From NCBI GenBank assembly GCA_037954325.1, contig JBBMNZ010000030.1:4549001-4613000 (forward strand): a stretch of DNA of 64,000 nucleotides, written 5' to 3'. The notes beneath the pieces are model-generated. The model was not told the origin of the DNA. It saw only the letters and a program-made list of their open reading frames with translations, and ran no database searches. The stretch is from Fistularia commersonii. Lineage: Eukaryota; Chordata; Actinopteri; Syngnathiformes; Fistulariidae. Shown here piece after piece: positions 37,479 to 49,422 of this stretch. The translations under genes and the position numbers were made by a program. Each line of letters opens with the position of its first letter. Position 1 is the stretch's first letter.

Positions 37479-40400
37479 CACACACAGAGTTATCTCCTTT
37501 CCCCAGAGTTGTGGAGATTACATTTTGCTGGTCCTGAGCGCCTCCCTTCCTCTCTCTCTCTCCCTCTCTGTCTTCCTCTCTCTTTGTCGGAACTGTCTGC
37601 ACCGTTCTTCTTCTTCTCCTTCTTCTTTTTTTTTTCTTTTCATTTCAATCCTCTGCTGCGGCCCTTCCTGGGTGCTCTCGCGACTCCCCTTTGTTTCCAG
37701 CCGCCGTTGGAGATGAAACCCCCGTCCAATCATCCCTATTTCACCTGACCGCCCACAAACACCGGCCTGCAGACGCTTTGGTCTGTGTTTATGTGTTTAT
37801 GTCGCAGCCAATTCAAGAATCGTTTACGCCCCGATCACATGAACTATTTTTTATAACTGTATTTAAAAATGCATCCTTTTAGAGATAAGAATAATAAGCC
37901 GCTGTCACCACCTCCGTTTGAAACCTATATTGAAATCCTTTCAAATTGCTTTTCTGCATTTTATTTTGTTTTCTTTTTTTTTTTTTTTTTTTTTTTTTAT
38001 TTTGAGCCGCCTTTCCTTTTTGTCTTGACAGATGACATGCTGTTAACGTCAGCTGTCACAGAGGAAGAGTACCATCTGATGGAATCAAGATTATATTCTC
38101 AGTGTCTGGTTTATCCGGGGGTGTAACGGTGCAGAGTGGTATAATAGATGGCTTGTAGCGAAAGGGGATGGCGTTGATAGCGGTCGGTGTTTGTCAGCTT
38201 TTTCTTTCCATCATTTCAATTTTATTTTTATTTTTCTTATTTAGTGACAGGCAGGTAGGAACTTAGCAACCATCTCTGTCTACATAGCTTTGGTGTTTAA
38301 TACTTGATTTAAAACTGCAATTGTTATCGGATAAGAGGGGATTTAAAGCTAAGAGGTCATCGGTCAATTGCACGGTCACCTGTCGAGAAAGAAAAAAACT
38401 AAAATGAAATTTAAAAAAAAGGTACAGAATTTAAAAAAATTACAGAATTACAATAAAAGTTAAAATTAAAATAATTAAAAAAAAAAAAATGAAATAAAAT
38501 AAAATAAAATAAAATAAAATTAAATTAAATTAAATTAAATTAAATAATTTTTTTACTCCCATTCATATTGATTGAAAAAGTTAACCATTTTCGACTGTGG
38601 GTTGACATCAGACAATCCAGAGAGAAGGCACACAGATCATGCAAAAATGTCCGTTCATCTTTTAAGGAACTATTCCTCTGCTGTTTGTAGAGCAGGTTTG
38701 TAAATACTAACGACGAACAGCATCATATGACATTCCAACGATCGACGTCCTCATGCGTAGGATATTGCTCAAATGTTTTGAACACTTGCCCCAAATAGTA
38801 ATCAAGATAAATATTTAAGCTATTTTCTTTTGAAATGAAGTAGGCATTGGAAAAAAAAAAGATTTTGCAATTCAATAACCTTGAATATACGAGTATAATA
38901 ATATGTTTGAAAGGAATGTGCTCATCTGTCCCTTTAATTGTAGAGGCAACACTGGCGCAATGAAAGAACAGTGATACAGCTTTAACATCACAGAGGTTAT
39001 TGGCTGTTTATTCATTTGTATCCCTTCTTCCTTGACATTCCACTTAAACAGTCAGTGTCAGGGAAAAAGAATGCAAAAACAAACTCCGGAGGCTTTATTT
39101 TGCCAGGTCTTACGTTGATATAGGTATATTCACCAATCACAGAACTCATATAAACTGATACTACTATTTTATTTTATTTTATTTATTTTTTATTTTTTCA
39201 TTTTTTTATTTATTTATTTTTTACTTGATATTTTTACTTGTATTGATTTTTTTTAAATTGTATTTTATTTTATTTTAATTGGATATTTATTTTAATTTGT
39301 ATATGGTTGACCACATAATTCATGTTGTGTGAAAAAATATAAATGTATATATATCTCCTCTTTTTATGTATCAAATTATCAATGTGCCTGTGTTAGCCTT
39401 GATGGTGATGATTATGAAACTCCAGCTTACATTTGCATGCTGCCTCCATCAGGCGGTGGCATTAGATCGGGGCGCGGCCTGTAGCACTAAATCAAATTCC
39501 GCCGCCGTCCTCGACACGTGGCTGGAGACGTGGTCACGCTCGTGGTCGTCACGGACACGGGATGGAGCAAGGCCCGATGCGAATACTGACAAAGGCTCGG
39601 AGGTTAAAGTGATCAATGACCATTTTCAGACTACACTCTCGTGTCAACACACGCACGTATAGTAAACACACATAAAGGCGAGTGTAGATATTCACATCAC
39701 ACGTGAACATACTCACGCTTCCACGGACACACACTTGCACACACACACACAAACGTGGACCACAAGGCTTTGATATGCATGAGAGCAGCAAATACTATTG
39801 GCATGTCTCATTTTCATAGTCAATTTCATCCTGACTTATAGCCCTCAGCTCCCTCTCCATCCCTTATTTCTCCCCCGAGTCCGACTGTATTCTCTCCCTC
39901 CCTCTCTCTTCCTTTCCGTCTTGTTCCTCCTCTCTCTCTTAGTGAGTGATCTATGGTCATGCAGTAATATCGATTACAGCCTTTCAGCCCCTGGAGCTGC
40001 GAAGCCCGTTCCTTTTTATGATTCAAGACGGCGCCGTATTGGCCAAGCCAGTCCTTTTTTTTTTTTTGTTTTTTTAATTTATTTATTTTTTCTTTATTTA
40101 TTTTTTTTAATTTTTAGTTTATTTTTTATACCACGTTACGCCGACCTATAACCATCTGAAAGTGTTAAGCCCGGTTAAACCGAAACAGTCGCGATTGAAT
40201 ACAACTGGAGAGTGAACTAAAAATAAAAACGTTTTTGAAGATTTTTTTTTTTTTATTTTTCTCGGTCAGATGGAAGGAGCATATTCTCACAAACTGCCTG
40301 TCTCCTCCGCGGTGTCCTTTCTCCTAGCCTACCAATTAAGGATTTGCCAGCCTCCTCCAGACGTGCCCAACGCTGACATGCTGATGGAGGATGGAGAGCT

Positions 40401-43400
40401 GGAGATAGGTGAGTTATCTAGGTGTCATCCCTCCAGACACATCACTTTAATAGAGGCTCCCAATGAGGTATGTAACTGTCCGGTGTCCGACAATAACAGA
40501 TTTTTTTTCATTCCCAATTAAGTCTATGAAAAATAGAATACATGAAAATATATTCAGGATACACGATGCGTTCACAAATACAGTATATATATATATGAGA
40601 GCTCATATTTTTTTTTCCCTCATCTTTTCTGATTTCTGCTTTCTGATCTGTTTACGTCGCAAACCCGCTGTCTTTAGGTGACATCATCAGGTACCGATGC
40701 CATCCTGGGTTCTCATTGGTCGGTAGTGAGATTCTCACTTGCCGCTTGGGCGAAAGGCTTCAAATGGATTCGCAACCTCCGACGTGTCAAGGTGGGTGAA
40801 TCACACACACGCACACACACGCACACACACACAGACACACATACAGACGCACACACACACACACACGCACACACTTTCGCCGCATATATTTCTATATATA
40901 TGTTTGTATGTATGTATCTTTGTCTTGTGTGTGTATATATGTGTATGTATGTGTGTGTGTACGTATATATGTGTGTGTACGTATATATATATATATACAT
41001 ATACGTACACACACATATACACATACACATTTATATACATATATATGTGTGTTTTTTTTTACTAAATTATACACAATTCTGTAAGACGTAGAGAAAAGGG
41101 TACAGGGAATAGATGGTGGAATTGATTCTCCTTGGCGACCTCTGACAGTAGACGCACAAAGAAAAAGATGGTGTATTCATATATTCGTACACATTTATTT
41201 ATGTGTACTTATAAACATACATACATAAATACAAACATAGATACTTACATACATAATATATACATACACACACACATATGTATATATATATACTGCTCAA
41301 AAAAAAATAAAGGCAAGACTTAAATAACACCATGTAACTCCAAGTCAATCACACTTTTGTGAAATCAAACTGTCCTCCTAGGACGCAACATTGATTCATT
41401 TTGACTTGTTTTAAGGACATTACATCCAAGTTGTATCAGCCTGGAGTGTGATTTTCCACCTTCATTTTGAGTGTGACTCAAAATGAATACATTTGATTTC
41501 CCTTGATAATTTTTGTGCGATTTTCGTGTCTGCACATTCAACTATATAAAGAACAAAGTATTTCATAAGAATATTATCATTCATTCAGATCTAGGATGTG
41601 TTATATCAGTGTTCTCTTTATTTTTTTGAGCAGTGCATGTTTGCACATGGGAAGATAAGCAAATATATACAAACACACACAAATAAAAACACATATGGAT
41701 GTGTGTTTTTAGCTATATATGTGTATGTATATATGCATATATGCATATATGTGTGTTTGTGTGCGTATGTTTGCATGTCACACAGTATACATATACAGTG
41801 TGTGTGTTTAAACATATTTATATCACTTTTTCCCTCTTTAGTGCAATGCCCAGCGCATGATGTGAGGTACGATTCTTCCGGCGTCATCCTGAGTCCCGGC
41901 TGGCCAGAGAGCTACCCCAACTTGCAGATGTGTTCATGGAGCATCACGGTAGAGAAAGGATACAACGTCACCGTCACCTTCGAGAGTTTCCACACCGAAC
42001 GAGAATTCGACGTCCTGGAGATTTTTGACGGTAAAACGCGTATCCCCCCAATGTCCGCGCAAACACTGCGAAGGGATTTCGATTTCAGAATCCGACGGAA
42101 CGTCGATTCACTGCGTTGGTGTCTCCTCCCCACCCTTCCTCTTTCGTCTTCCATTTTATCTCGGGTTTCTCAGGTCCGACAGCCAACAGCCCCACGCTGG
42201 CGACGCTCAGCGGCGACCTGCCCACGCCCTTCAACCTCACCACCTCGGGCCACCAGTTCCTGGTCCGCTGGTCTTCGGACCACGGAACAAACAAGAGGGG
42301 CTTCAAAATTCGCTATGTTGGTGAGTACCAAAGTATGTATCCCCATTTTACTTTACTACTACTTAACATAATTATAGAAGTGCATGGAAATAAGGAGAAA
42401 GGTGGAGACAGACAGAAGGACAGAGGAATATCGGAGGCGAGAGTCAATTCGGACTTCGGGGGAAAACAACTCAATTCGCCACCGCGAAAAAGACAACTTT
42501 CGCGGGAAATGAACTTCAGCTCACCTGCGCGCTCGGTTTCCTCGCCGCCCCCCCCCCCCCCCCTCTTGTGCCGCCTCACTTCTGCCTGTCTCCGAAGCGG
42601 TTTTGCGAATTCGACTTGACGAGCCCGGACGCGGCCCGACGCGGCGGGCTTTGCTTTTAGGCAGCTTTGCCTCTGGGCAAGCTGAGTATAACCGTAGATG
42701 GCCGGGCATTGAGGACAGTAATGGGGAGTGAGTGCATTATTCAAGGTGCTTCTTTTTGACAGGGAAGTGAGGAGAGATATCGCTACCTGGTCCGTTTGCT
42801 CATTTCCCACATATGCAGGTGGCTTCTTTAACCTTTAAATGCCCAACGCTCTGTGTGATGAATTAATTTCTGCATAATAACGGGGAAAAAAGCCTCCTGT
42901 GATGCCTGCGCTCAGTAACCCCACCTTGGGGCCGTGATTGATGCCGGCCGCAGCCTTGATCGCTAAAGGACACCTATTAGCCTTTTCGCTCTTTTATTTA
43001 TTTTTCTCCTCTCCGAAAGGTTGAATGCTAATATTAAGTGTGGTCAAAACTTCAAATAATAAGGTAAATATATGTTAAGTGATTCCTCGGGGGAAACCAT
43101 TAAGTTTTAGACGGCCGTGAATCCGGTGATGTTTTTATAGTGTTGTTTGCTCCGGGCGAAGCGTTGATCCTCCTTGGATTCCGTCTGAGGTTATTTGACC
43201 ACTTTAATGAGGCCGCGCCTCATATTTGTTTGTTTCCCTTCACTAAAGAGCCTCTCTTTGTCTTTTGAAAGGAAATTAGGGAAGTGACCACCAAGTACAG
43301 GGATTCTGCCCCCGCAGAGGCGTCAACCAATCAGAAGGAAGTTAGCCTATAGCGCAGGGTAGTTTCAAGAGACAGCAGAGGAAGGAGGTTTTTTTTTTTT

Positions 43401-44697
43401 TTTTCTAAATTATGCAAAGGCACTCTGACGTTCTGGAATAAAAGAGTGGAGCTGGAAAATGAGCAAAACAGGTCTCCTTTTAACAAATACGATCGAATGG
43501 GGTTATTAATGTGGTGTTTTTTAAGGGATTATTCAGGGTCAGCAGCCGCTGAATAAAACATGCCAAGGACAAACATGAATTAAGGACGGTTGAGATCTTA
43601 TTTTTGACGGCATCAGCGTCATACGCCCGATATGAAGTCGATATGAAATGACCCAAAACTTACTTTGACATGTAGGGTACCGTATTTGAGTCTGGGCTGA
43701 GATGTTCCCTCTCAAGGAGTTCTCAGGTTGTTTGTTCAGGCAGTGTTTTCCCCTGAAATGTTTCTAAATGAATAAAAAAAGGGGAAAAAATGAATGCGTT
43801 CGTCTTTCATTCAGCTTGACAGGAAGCTCCTAATTGGCCGAAATAACTATAAAAGGGCCACAAAGATATTATCGCTGTTATGAGTTATTAATAATTGTAG
43901 CAACAGAACTTTTTTTTTTTTTTTTTAGATCTAGTTTTGCCCAGCAGGGAAACATTTGGACGTTATTGCAGTTCAGTCTGCACGCTATCGCACTAAAAAC
44001 CTAACAAGAAAAAAACGTGTTAATTTTTTAACAGGGTGTGATATCGTAACCTCTCCAGACATCCCAGATTCCAGATGCGAAGTCTTAAATGTGAATTATC
44101 ACCGTGTGATTCCACGAGGCCCCCGTTTTTTGTTAATCTAATCCGAATACTTTTTCTTCTATTAAATCAGGGTGTTATTTACGACCTTTCCAATCAATGG
44201 CCGCAGACTTACCTGACATCCAACCCCTTTGCATTCACACTGTGTTTATTTACCCGGAGGCTTTGATGATAAGAAATAAAAATGTAAGAAAACACAAGTT
44301 GAAATTGTCTATGTGTAGGTTTGAACTTTATCCGCACACACACACAAGCGCAGGCAGTCATTAATGTTGACTAATATTATCTCTATAATATTAGCTAGTA
44401 GCACACAAAGTCCCTTGATATGCAGAGATTTCTTCGGCAGATTTCATTTTACTTTGAAAAATCTCAAACAGCATAAGATGATGGACTCTAGTTGCTCCTC
44501 GGTGTCTGATATTTTAAAGAAACGAACAAAAAGGAACAGAGACGAAATCCTTTTATTTGTCTCGCTCAGTTCTGCATGGTGCGCGACATCAGCTGAATAT
44601 ATCTTCTGCATTTTATCTCATCACGGATGAGTTGTGTTGCTCGTAGAAACTTTGAGCTAGGAGTTGCCTAGGAATTGAACCTTGGGGTCGAAGACGA

Positions 44698-44736
<39 letters not shown>

Positions 44737-44925
44737 CATTAATAGTAGTATTGCTTTTGATTTATTTTTATTTTACTTTTTTTTTATTAGTACTGGTGTT
44801 TTTTTTTATAATACTGATAATACAAGTAATATTAATAGTAGTACTATTAATAATAACAATAACAACAATACTAATAATAATAATCATCATCATTATCATT
44901 ATTGTTATTGTTGTTATTATTATTA

Positions 44926-44968
<43 letters not shown>

Positions 44969-45315
44969 CATCATTATTATTATTATTAATAGTAGTATTG
45001 CTTTTGATTTTTTTTTTTATTTTATATTTTTTATTAGTACTGGTGTTTGTTTTTATGATACTGATAATACAAGTAATAATAATAGTAGTACTATTAATCA
45101 TAACAATGATAAAAATAATAATAATGATAATCATCATCATCATCATCATCATTATTATTATTATTATTATTATTATTGTTATTGTTATTGTTATTGTTAT
45201 TAAAGTTATTGAATGTATTGCTATTGTTGTTATTATACTTTGTTTTTATTTATTATTAATATTTTTATCGTTATTAGCAATTTTTGTTTATTTTTTCAGT
45301 ACTATTATCATTTTA

Positions 45316-45348
<33 letters not shown>

Positions 45349-48300
45349 GTTATTATTATTATTATTATTTATTATTGTTACGGTGCCATCATATCCCCTG
45401 ATTAAGAACCACTGACGTGACTATGATAGTATTTCTCCCGCTCTGGAATATCAGCGGGCGATAAACTTCACCAATGCATCTCAGTAACTTGTTTTCAGTT
45501 TAGAAGGGAGTAGGAGAACTGTCGTATACTCGATCAAAGGCTTGCGTCTGAGTCTACCGCATTAATGCTTTGTCTCAGCACATTTTCCTGTTTACATTGT
45601 GTAACGTCCCCCCCCCGCCTCCTGCAGCCCTCTACTGCTCCACCCCAGACTCGCCCCTCCACGGCTCCATATCCTCTCAGAGCGGCGGCCACATCAACAG
45701 CGTGGTGCGGTGGGCTTGCGATCGGGGCTACCGTCTCATCGGCAACGCCACGGCGACCTGCCGCCGCACGCCGCTGGGCTACCACTCCTGGGACTCGCCC
45801 ATACCCGCTTGTCAAGGTGTGTGCGACATCGACGGAAAGACCAACGACGTGTTCGTGCACAGCAGTGATCCTGTCCTTCGCTTGTCAGTCATTTTGAAAA
45901 CGTATTTGAGCGGCGAGCTCAAGACAGACGTCTCCCGGTCCTAAAGCTTTATCAATTTACCATCTCAGTTTCATTCGAAGGAAAAAGTCAAAAAATGATT
46001 CAATAAATTTACATTCCTACTCGGCTGATATATATCTTAAACACGCATCCAACTAAGGCACTTGATAGACATAAGATCGCCTGAGGGCTCCCGCCCGAGT
46101 CTGTTTACATCGTAACCGATGTCTATGTTTACCCCCCCCAAGCTGTCTCATGCGGCGCACCCAAGGCTCCGATAAACGGCGGCGTTTTAACAGCCGACTA
46201 CTCCGTCGGCACCCGAGTCTCCTACTTCTGCAACGACGGATACCGGCTCTCCAGTAAAGAGCTGACGTCGGCCATCTGCCAGCCCGATGGGACGTGGAGC
46301 AACCACAACAAGATACCGCGATGTTCTGGTGGGTAAAACCTAAAGTGTCCGCGGTACAAACACCCGAATGGAACAACGGCGCCGATCCAGACGCAGCCTT
46401 TCTGCGTCATCGGGGAATTCGTTGCACCGCATTCAAATGCTAATGGCGTCGGTCAAAACATGAATAACGGATGACAATATATACATCGGTGGGGACTAAA
46501 AACACACTTTTGTGTGATAATTGTACCACATGTTGGGTTGTGAGTCCAAGCAAACATCATTTCGCATCCAAACACAAAGGTTTTCCCCGCTATTTGCAAG
46601 TTTTGACCCCCCTTGACCGGGGTTGGTAATTATTTCGGCTGGTGGGCCTTTAATTTTTATGCACGGGCCGACTAGGTAGCATGTAAGTTGAACAAAATGA
46701 AAAATGTGATTGAAATATTTCATTTTTTTGGCATTTTATTCCATTTTATTTCATGATCATATAAATGTACCAACATTATTTTGTATGTAACCATCCATAC
46801 AAAAACAGCAGAAAAAAAATAGGAAAAAATAACGAGTTTCTAAGTTCAATAGTTATTGAAGATATTTATTAAAATATTCAAAGAAAATACTTTGGTGGGC
46901 CGTAAAATGCCCAGGTCTGCCCCTGACCCTTAAGCCTGACTCTTCTTCCTCTGTAGTGGTGGTGTGTCCCAGCATCGGGTCGTTTTCCCTGGAGCACGGC
47001 CGCTGGCGGATCGTCAACGGTTCGCACTATGAGTACCGGACGCGCATCGTTTTCACCTGCGACCCGGGATACTACCGGTTGGGCCCGGCCCACATCCAGT
47101 GCCTCCCCACCGGCGTGTGGAGCTGGAGGAACGAGAGACCGCACTGTCAGAGTGAGTGAATGCGGTTAGCGCAAATTAGCGTGAATTAGCACGAATTAGC
47201 GCGATCAGGCAAAGAAAGGTACTTTACACCAGTTGGTCCCCAACCGTTTTATCACCGCCGACCGGGAAACGCTTGACAATTTAACCACATGGGGGGGCGG
47301 TGCACGTTTAAAAATAAACGTGAATCCACTGTGTGGATTTGTTTATTTCCCCTTCGAAAAGAAACTGTCCGTACATTTTTGGCGTCTAAGTGACCGAGAT
47401 GTAACCGAGAGATCCCGGTCGTTTTTCAAAATAATTGTTTTTTTATTACTTGTGCGGCCCAGTAACAATTGATCCACGGACCGGTACCGGTCCGCGGCCC
47501 GGGGATTGAGGACCACTTCTAATTTTGAAACTTTTCTGAAAACATAAATTGCCTGATCAACCAAATTTGTTTTTTAATGACTTCTTACCTTAATTACAGC
47601 TTTTCCCAGAGTAAGATTAGAAAGCTAGGTTAGCATTTGCACCCCCTCCACCTACCCGAGTCGGTGAACTCTCCCGACCGCCCGAATGAACTCGGCACAC
47701 AAATTGGCGAACGCCCGCTTTCAAACCGCCCGCGTCCGACGGTGTGTTGCAGTCATCTCCTGCGGCGAGCTGCCATCTCCCCCTAATGGGAAGAAGATTG
47801 GCACTCAGACGACATTCGGCGCCACGGCCATCTTCGCCTGCGACGTCGGCTCCATGCTGGTGGGGTCGGCTGTCAGGGAGTGCCTGTCGTCCGGGTTGTG
47901 GAGCGGAACCGAGACAAGATGTTTAGGTATGAATTTTTACATTTAACGCACATACAGGTGGTTTGAAGTACATCTGGTATTTATTTTTTGTATTTATGTC
48001 TAACCTTACATTGGAATTCAGTGCAAATAAGCACAGCGGAGTGTCTCCCATTAGAGGTAGATAGAGGGATGTGATTTTTCATGTCAGTGTAATGAGGGCA
48101 GGTATCAAAGGTAAGAAAATGCCCTACACCTTCTGTCTGGGAGAGCAGCTGCTCCCCTGCCGGCCTGCTTTATCTCACGTGCAAACCTGACCGTGCAAAC
48201 AAAAAAAAAAAAAAAACCCTACTGTGTGCGTTGAAATACTCTTAAAAAGTTAGAAAATAAAATGAGGTCAAAATAAAGTATCGACCAAAAATCCCGGTGG

Positions 48301-49390
48301 GGTTGCTTTTTCATCGGCGAGCCGGAGGTGGCAGAAGATATGACACGACGCCGTCACCTTATTAAGCCCCGCAAACGCAACACCTCATCGCCTAATACTC
48401 GAGTTGCAAATGAGCCCAGAAGCGCTCCGACCGACAGCGGTTCAATAACTTCCCATTATCCGCCGAGACCAAACTTGCTGAGCGGGACTTCGTTTTCTTA
48501 TTAACGGGTAAAACCCGGGTACTTTACCGCGCCGTTTCTGCCGCGGCGATAACACAAGTCGCCCCACCTTGGGTTCGATCTCCAATAAAAAGATATATCG
48601 CAACTACCCCCCCCTAAAAAAGAAAAAAAAGAAAAGATGTATTTCTCTTTGAAGAAAAGCCTCCTTTTGTGCTTTGTGTTGTCCCCGCATCGCTTCTTGA
48701 GAAGGAAACACTTCAAAGTGCTTTACTTTATTCGGCTCTTCATGTTTTTGCCTCCTTGCGCGGAGAGTGGATCCGTCAAACCCCGCCGTCGATGCATTGA
48801 CTCGTCTGCCGGCTCTAATGATTTTCCAAAGTTCTGCAAAAACACTCCGGAAGGTGTAGGAGTCACTAAAGTAATCCTTTAGCTCCGGTAATCACAGCCT
48901 CGCAGACGATACAGTGACATAAAACAGTTTCCCCCCGACGTTCTTCTTGATTTGTAGAAAATAATTGGTTTAAATTCTATATAATGTGATCCTCACAGTA
49001 CATATAGAGCTTCCCTGGATATGCACTCTCTCATTCACCCGTCTCACTTCTTGAGTGTGAAGTGCTTTGATTAAGACGTATTATTTTCATAATTATTTTT
49101 GTGACATATAATAATAATAATAATAATAACTATTGACAACAACTAATTATCATTATTATTATTAGTTGTAGTAGTAGTAGTATTAGTACTATTATTATTA
49201 TTACTCAAATTATTAATAGTCACAAAAAATAATAATATTAATAATAGTAACTATTGAAAATGACTAATTATTATTATTAGTAGTAGCAGTAGTAATAGTA
49301 TTTGTACTATAATTATTATTACTCAAATTATTATCATGTCACGAAAAATAATAATGATAATAACTATTGACATTAACTAATTATTATTAT

Positions 49391-49422
<32 letters not shown>

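Larger units (their letters stand above)
34564..40327 (+). other. csmd3: csmd3 intron CUB 13 / Sushi 13 (5.8 kb)
   Basis: Holds a duplicated ATT tract, a repeat related to the 32-kb cluster, a possible DNA element at 35,323, a hAT-like element, several microsatellites (TA, GA, GT, CA, TC) and T-rich DNA at 39.16-39.30 kb. The parts at 35.6-36.35, 37.6-38.4 and 38.6-39.1 kb show no recognised element. Confidence 0.8.
40792..41841 (+). other. csmd3: csmd3 intron Sushi 13 / CUB 14 (1.05 kb, almost all repeats)
   Basis: Made of a CA run starting about 10 nt after the donor (40,801-40,876), TG/TA-type purine-pyrimidine DNA to 41,050, an RTE-like tail relic (about 41,090-41,170), TACA repeats, a miniature element, and more TG/TA DNA up to the acceptor. 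Confidence 0.85.

Noticed and set aside
40801..41050. CRISPR-like or other regular array
   Set aside because: The regularity is plain CA/TG/TA microsatellite with no spacer-repeat structure, and the DNA is vertebrate.
42116..42619. A 167-codon open frame on +
   Set aside because: Only its part from 42,174 to 42,320 is real (CUB 14 exon); the rest is intron reading-through beyond a strong GTGAGT donor.
43845..43860. TATA-like motif TATAAAAGGG as an alternative promoter
   Set aside because: A single motif in an intron is not enough for a promoter call; kept only as part of a conserved-block suggestion.
44675..45405. Long open frames encoding runs of I, L, Y or N
   Set aside because: They are translations of ATT trinucleotide repeats.
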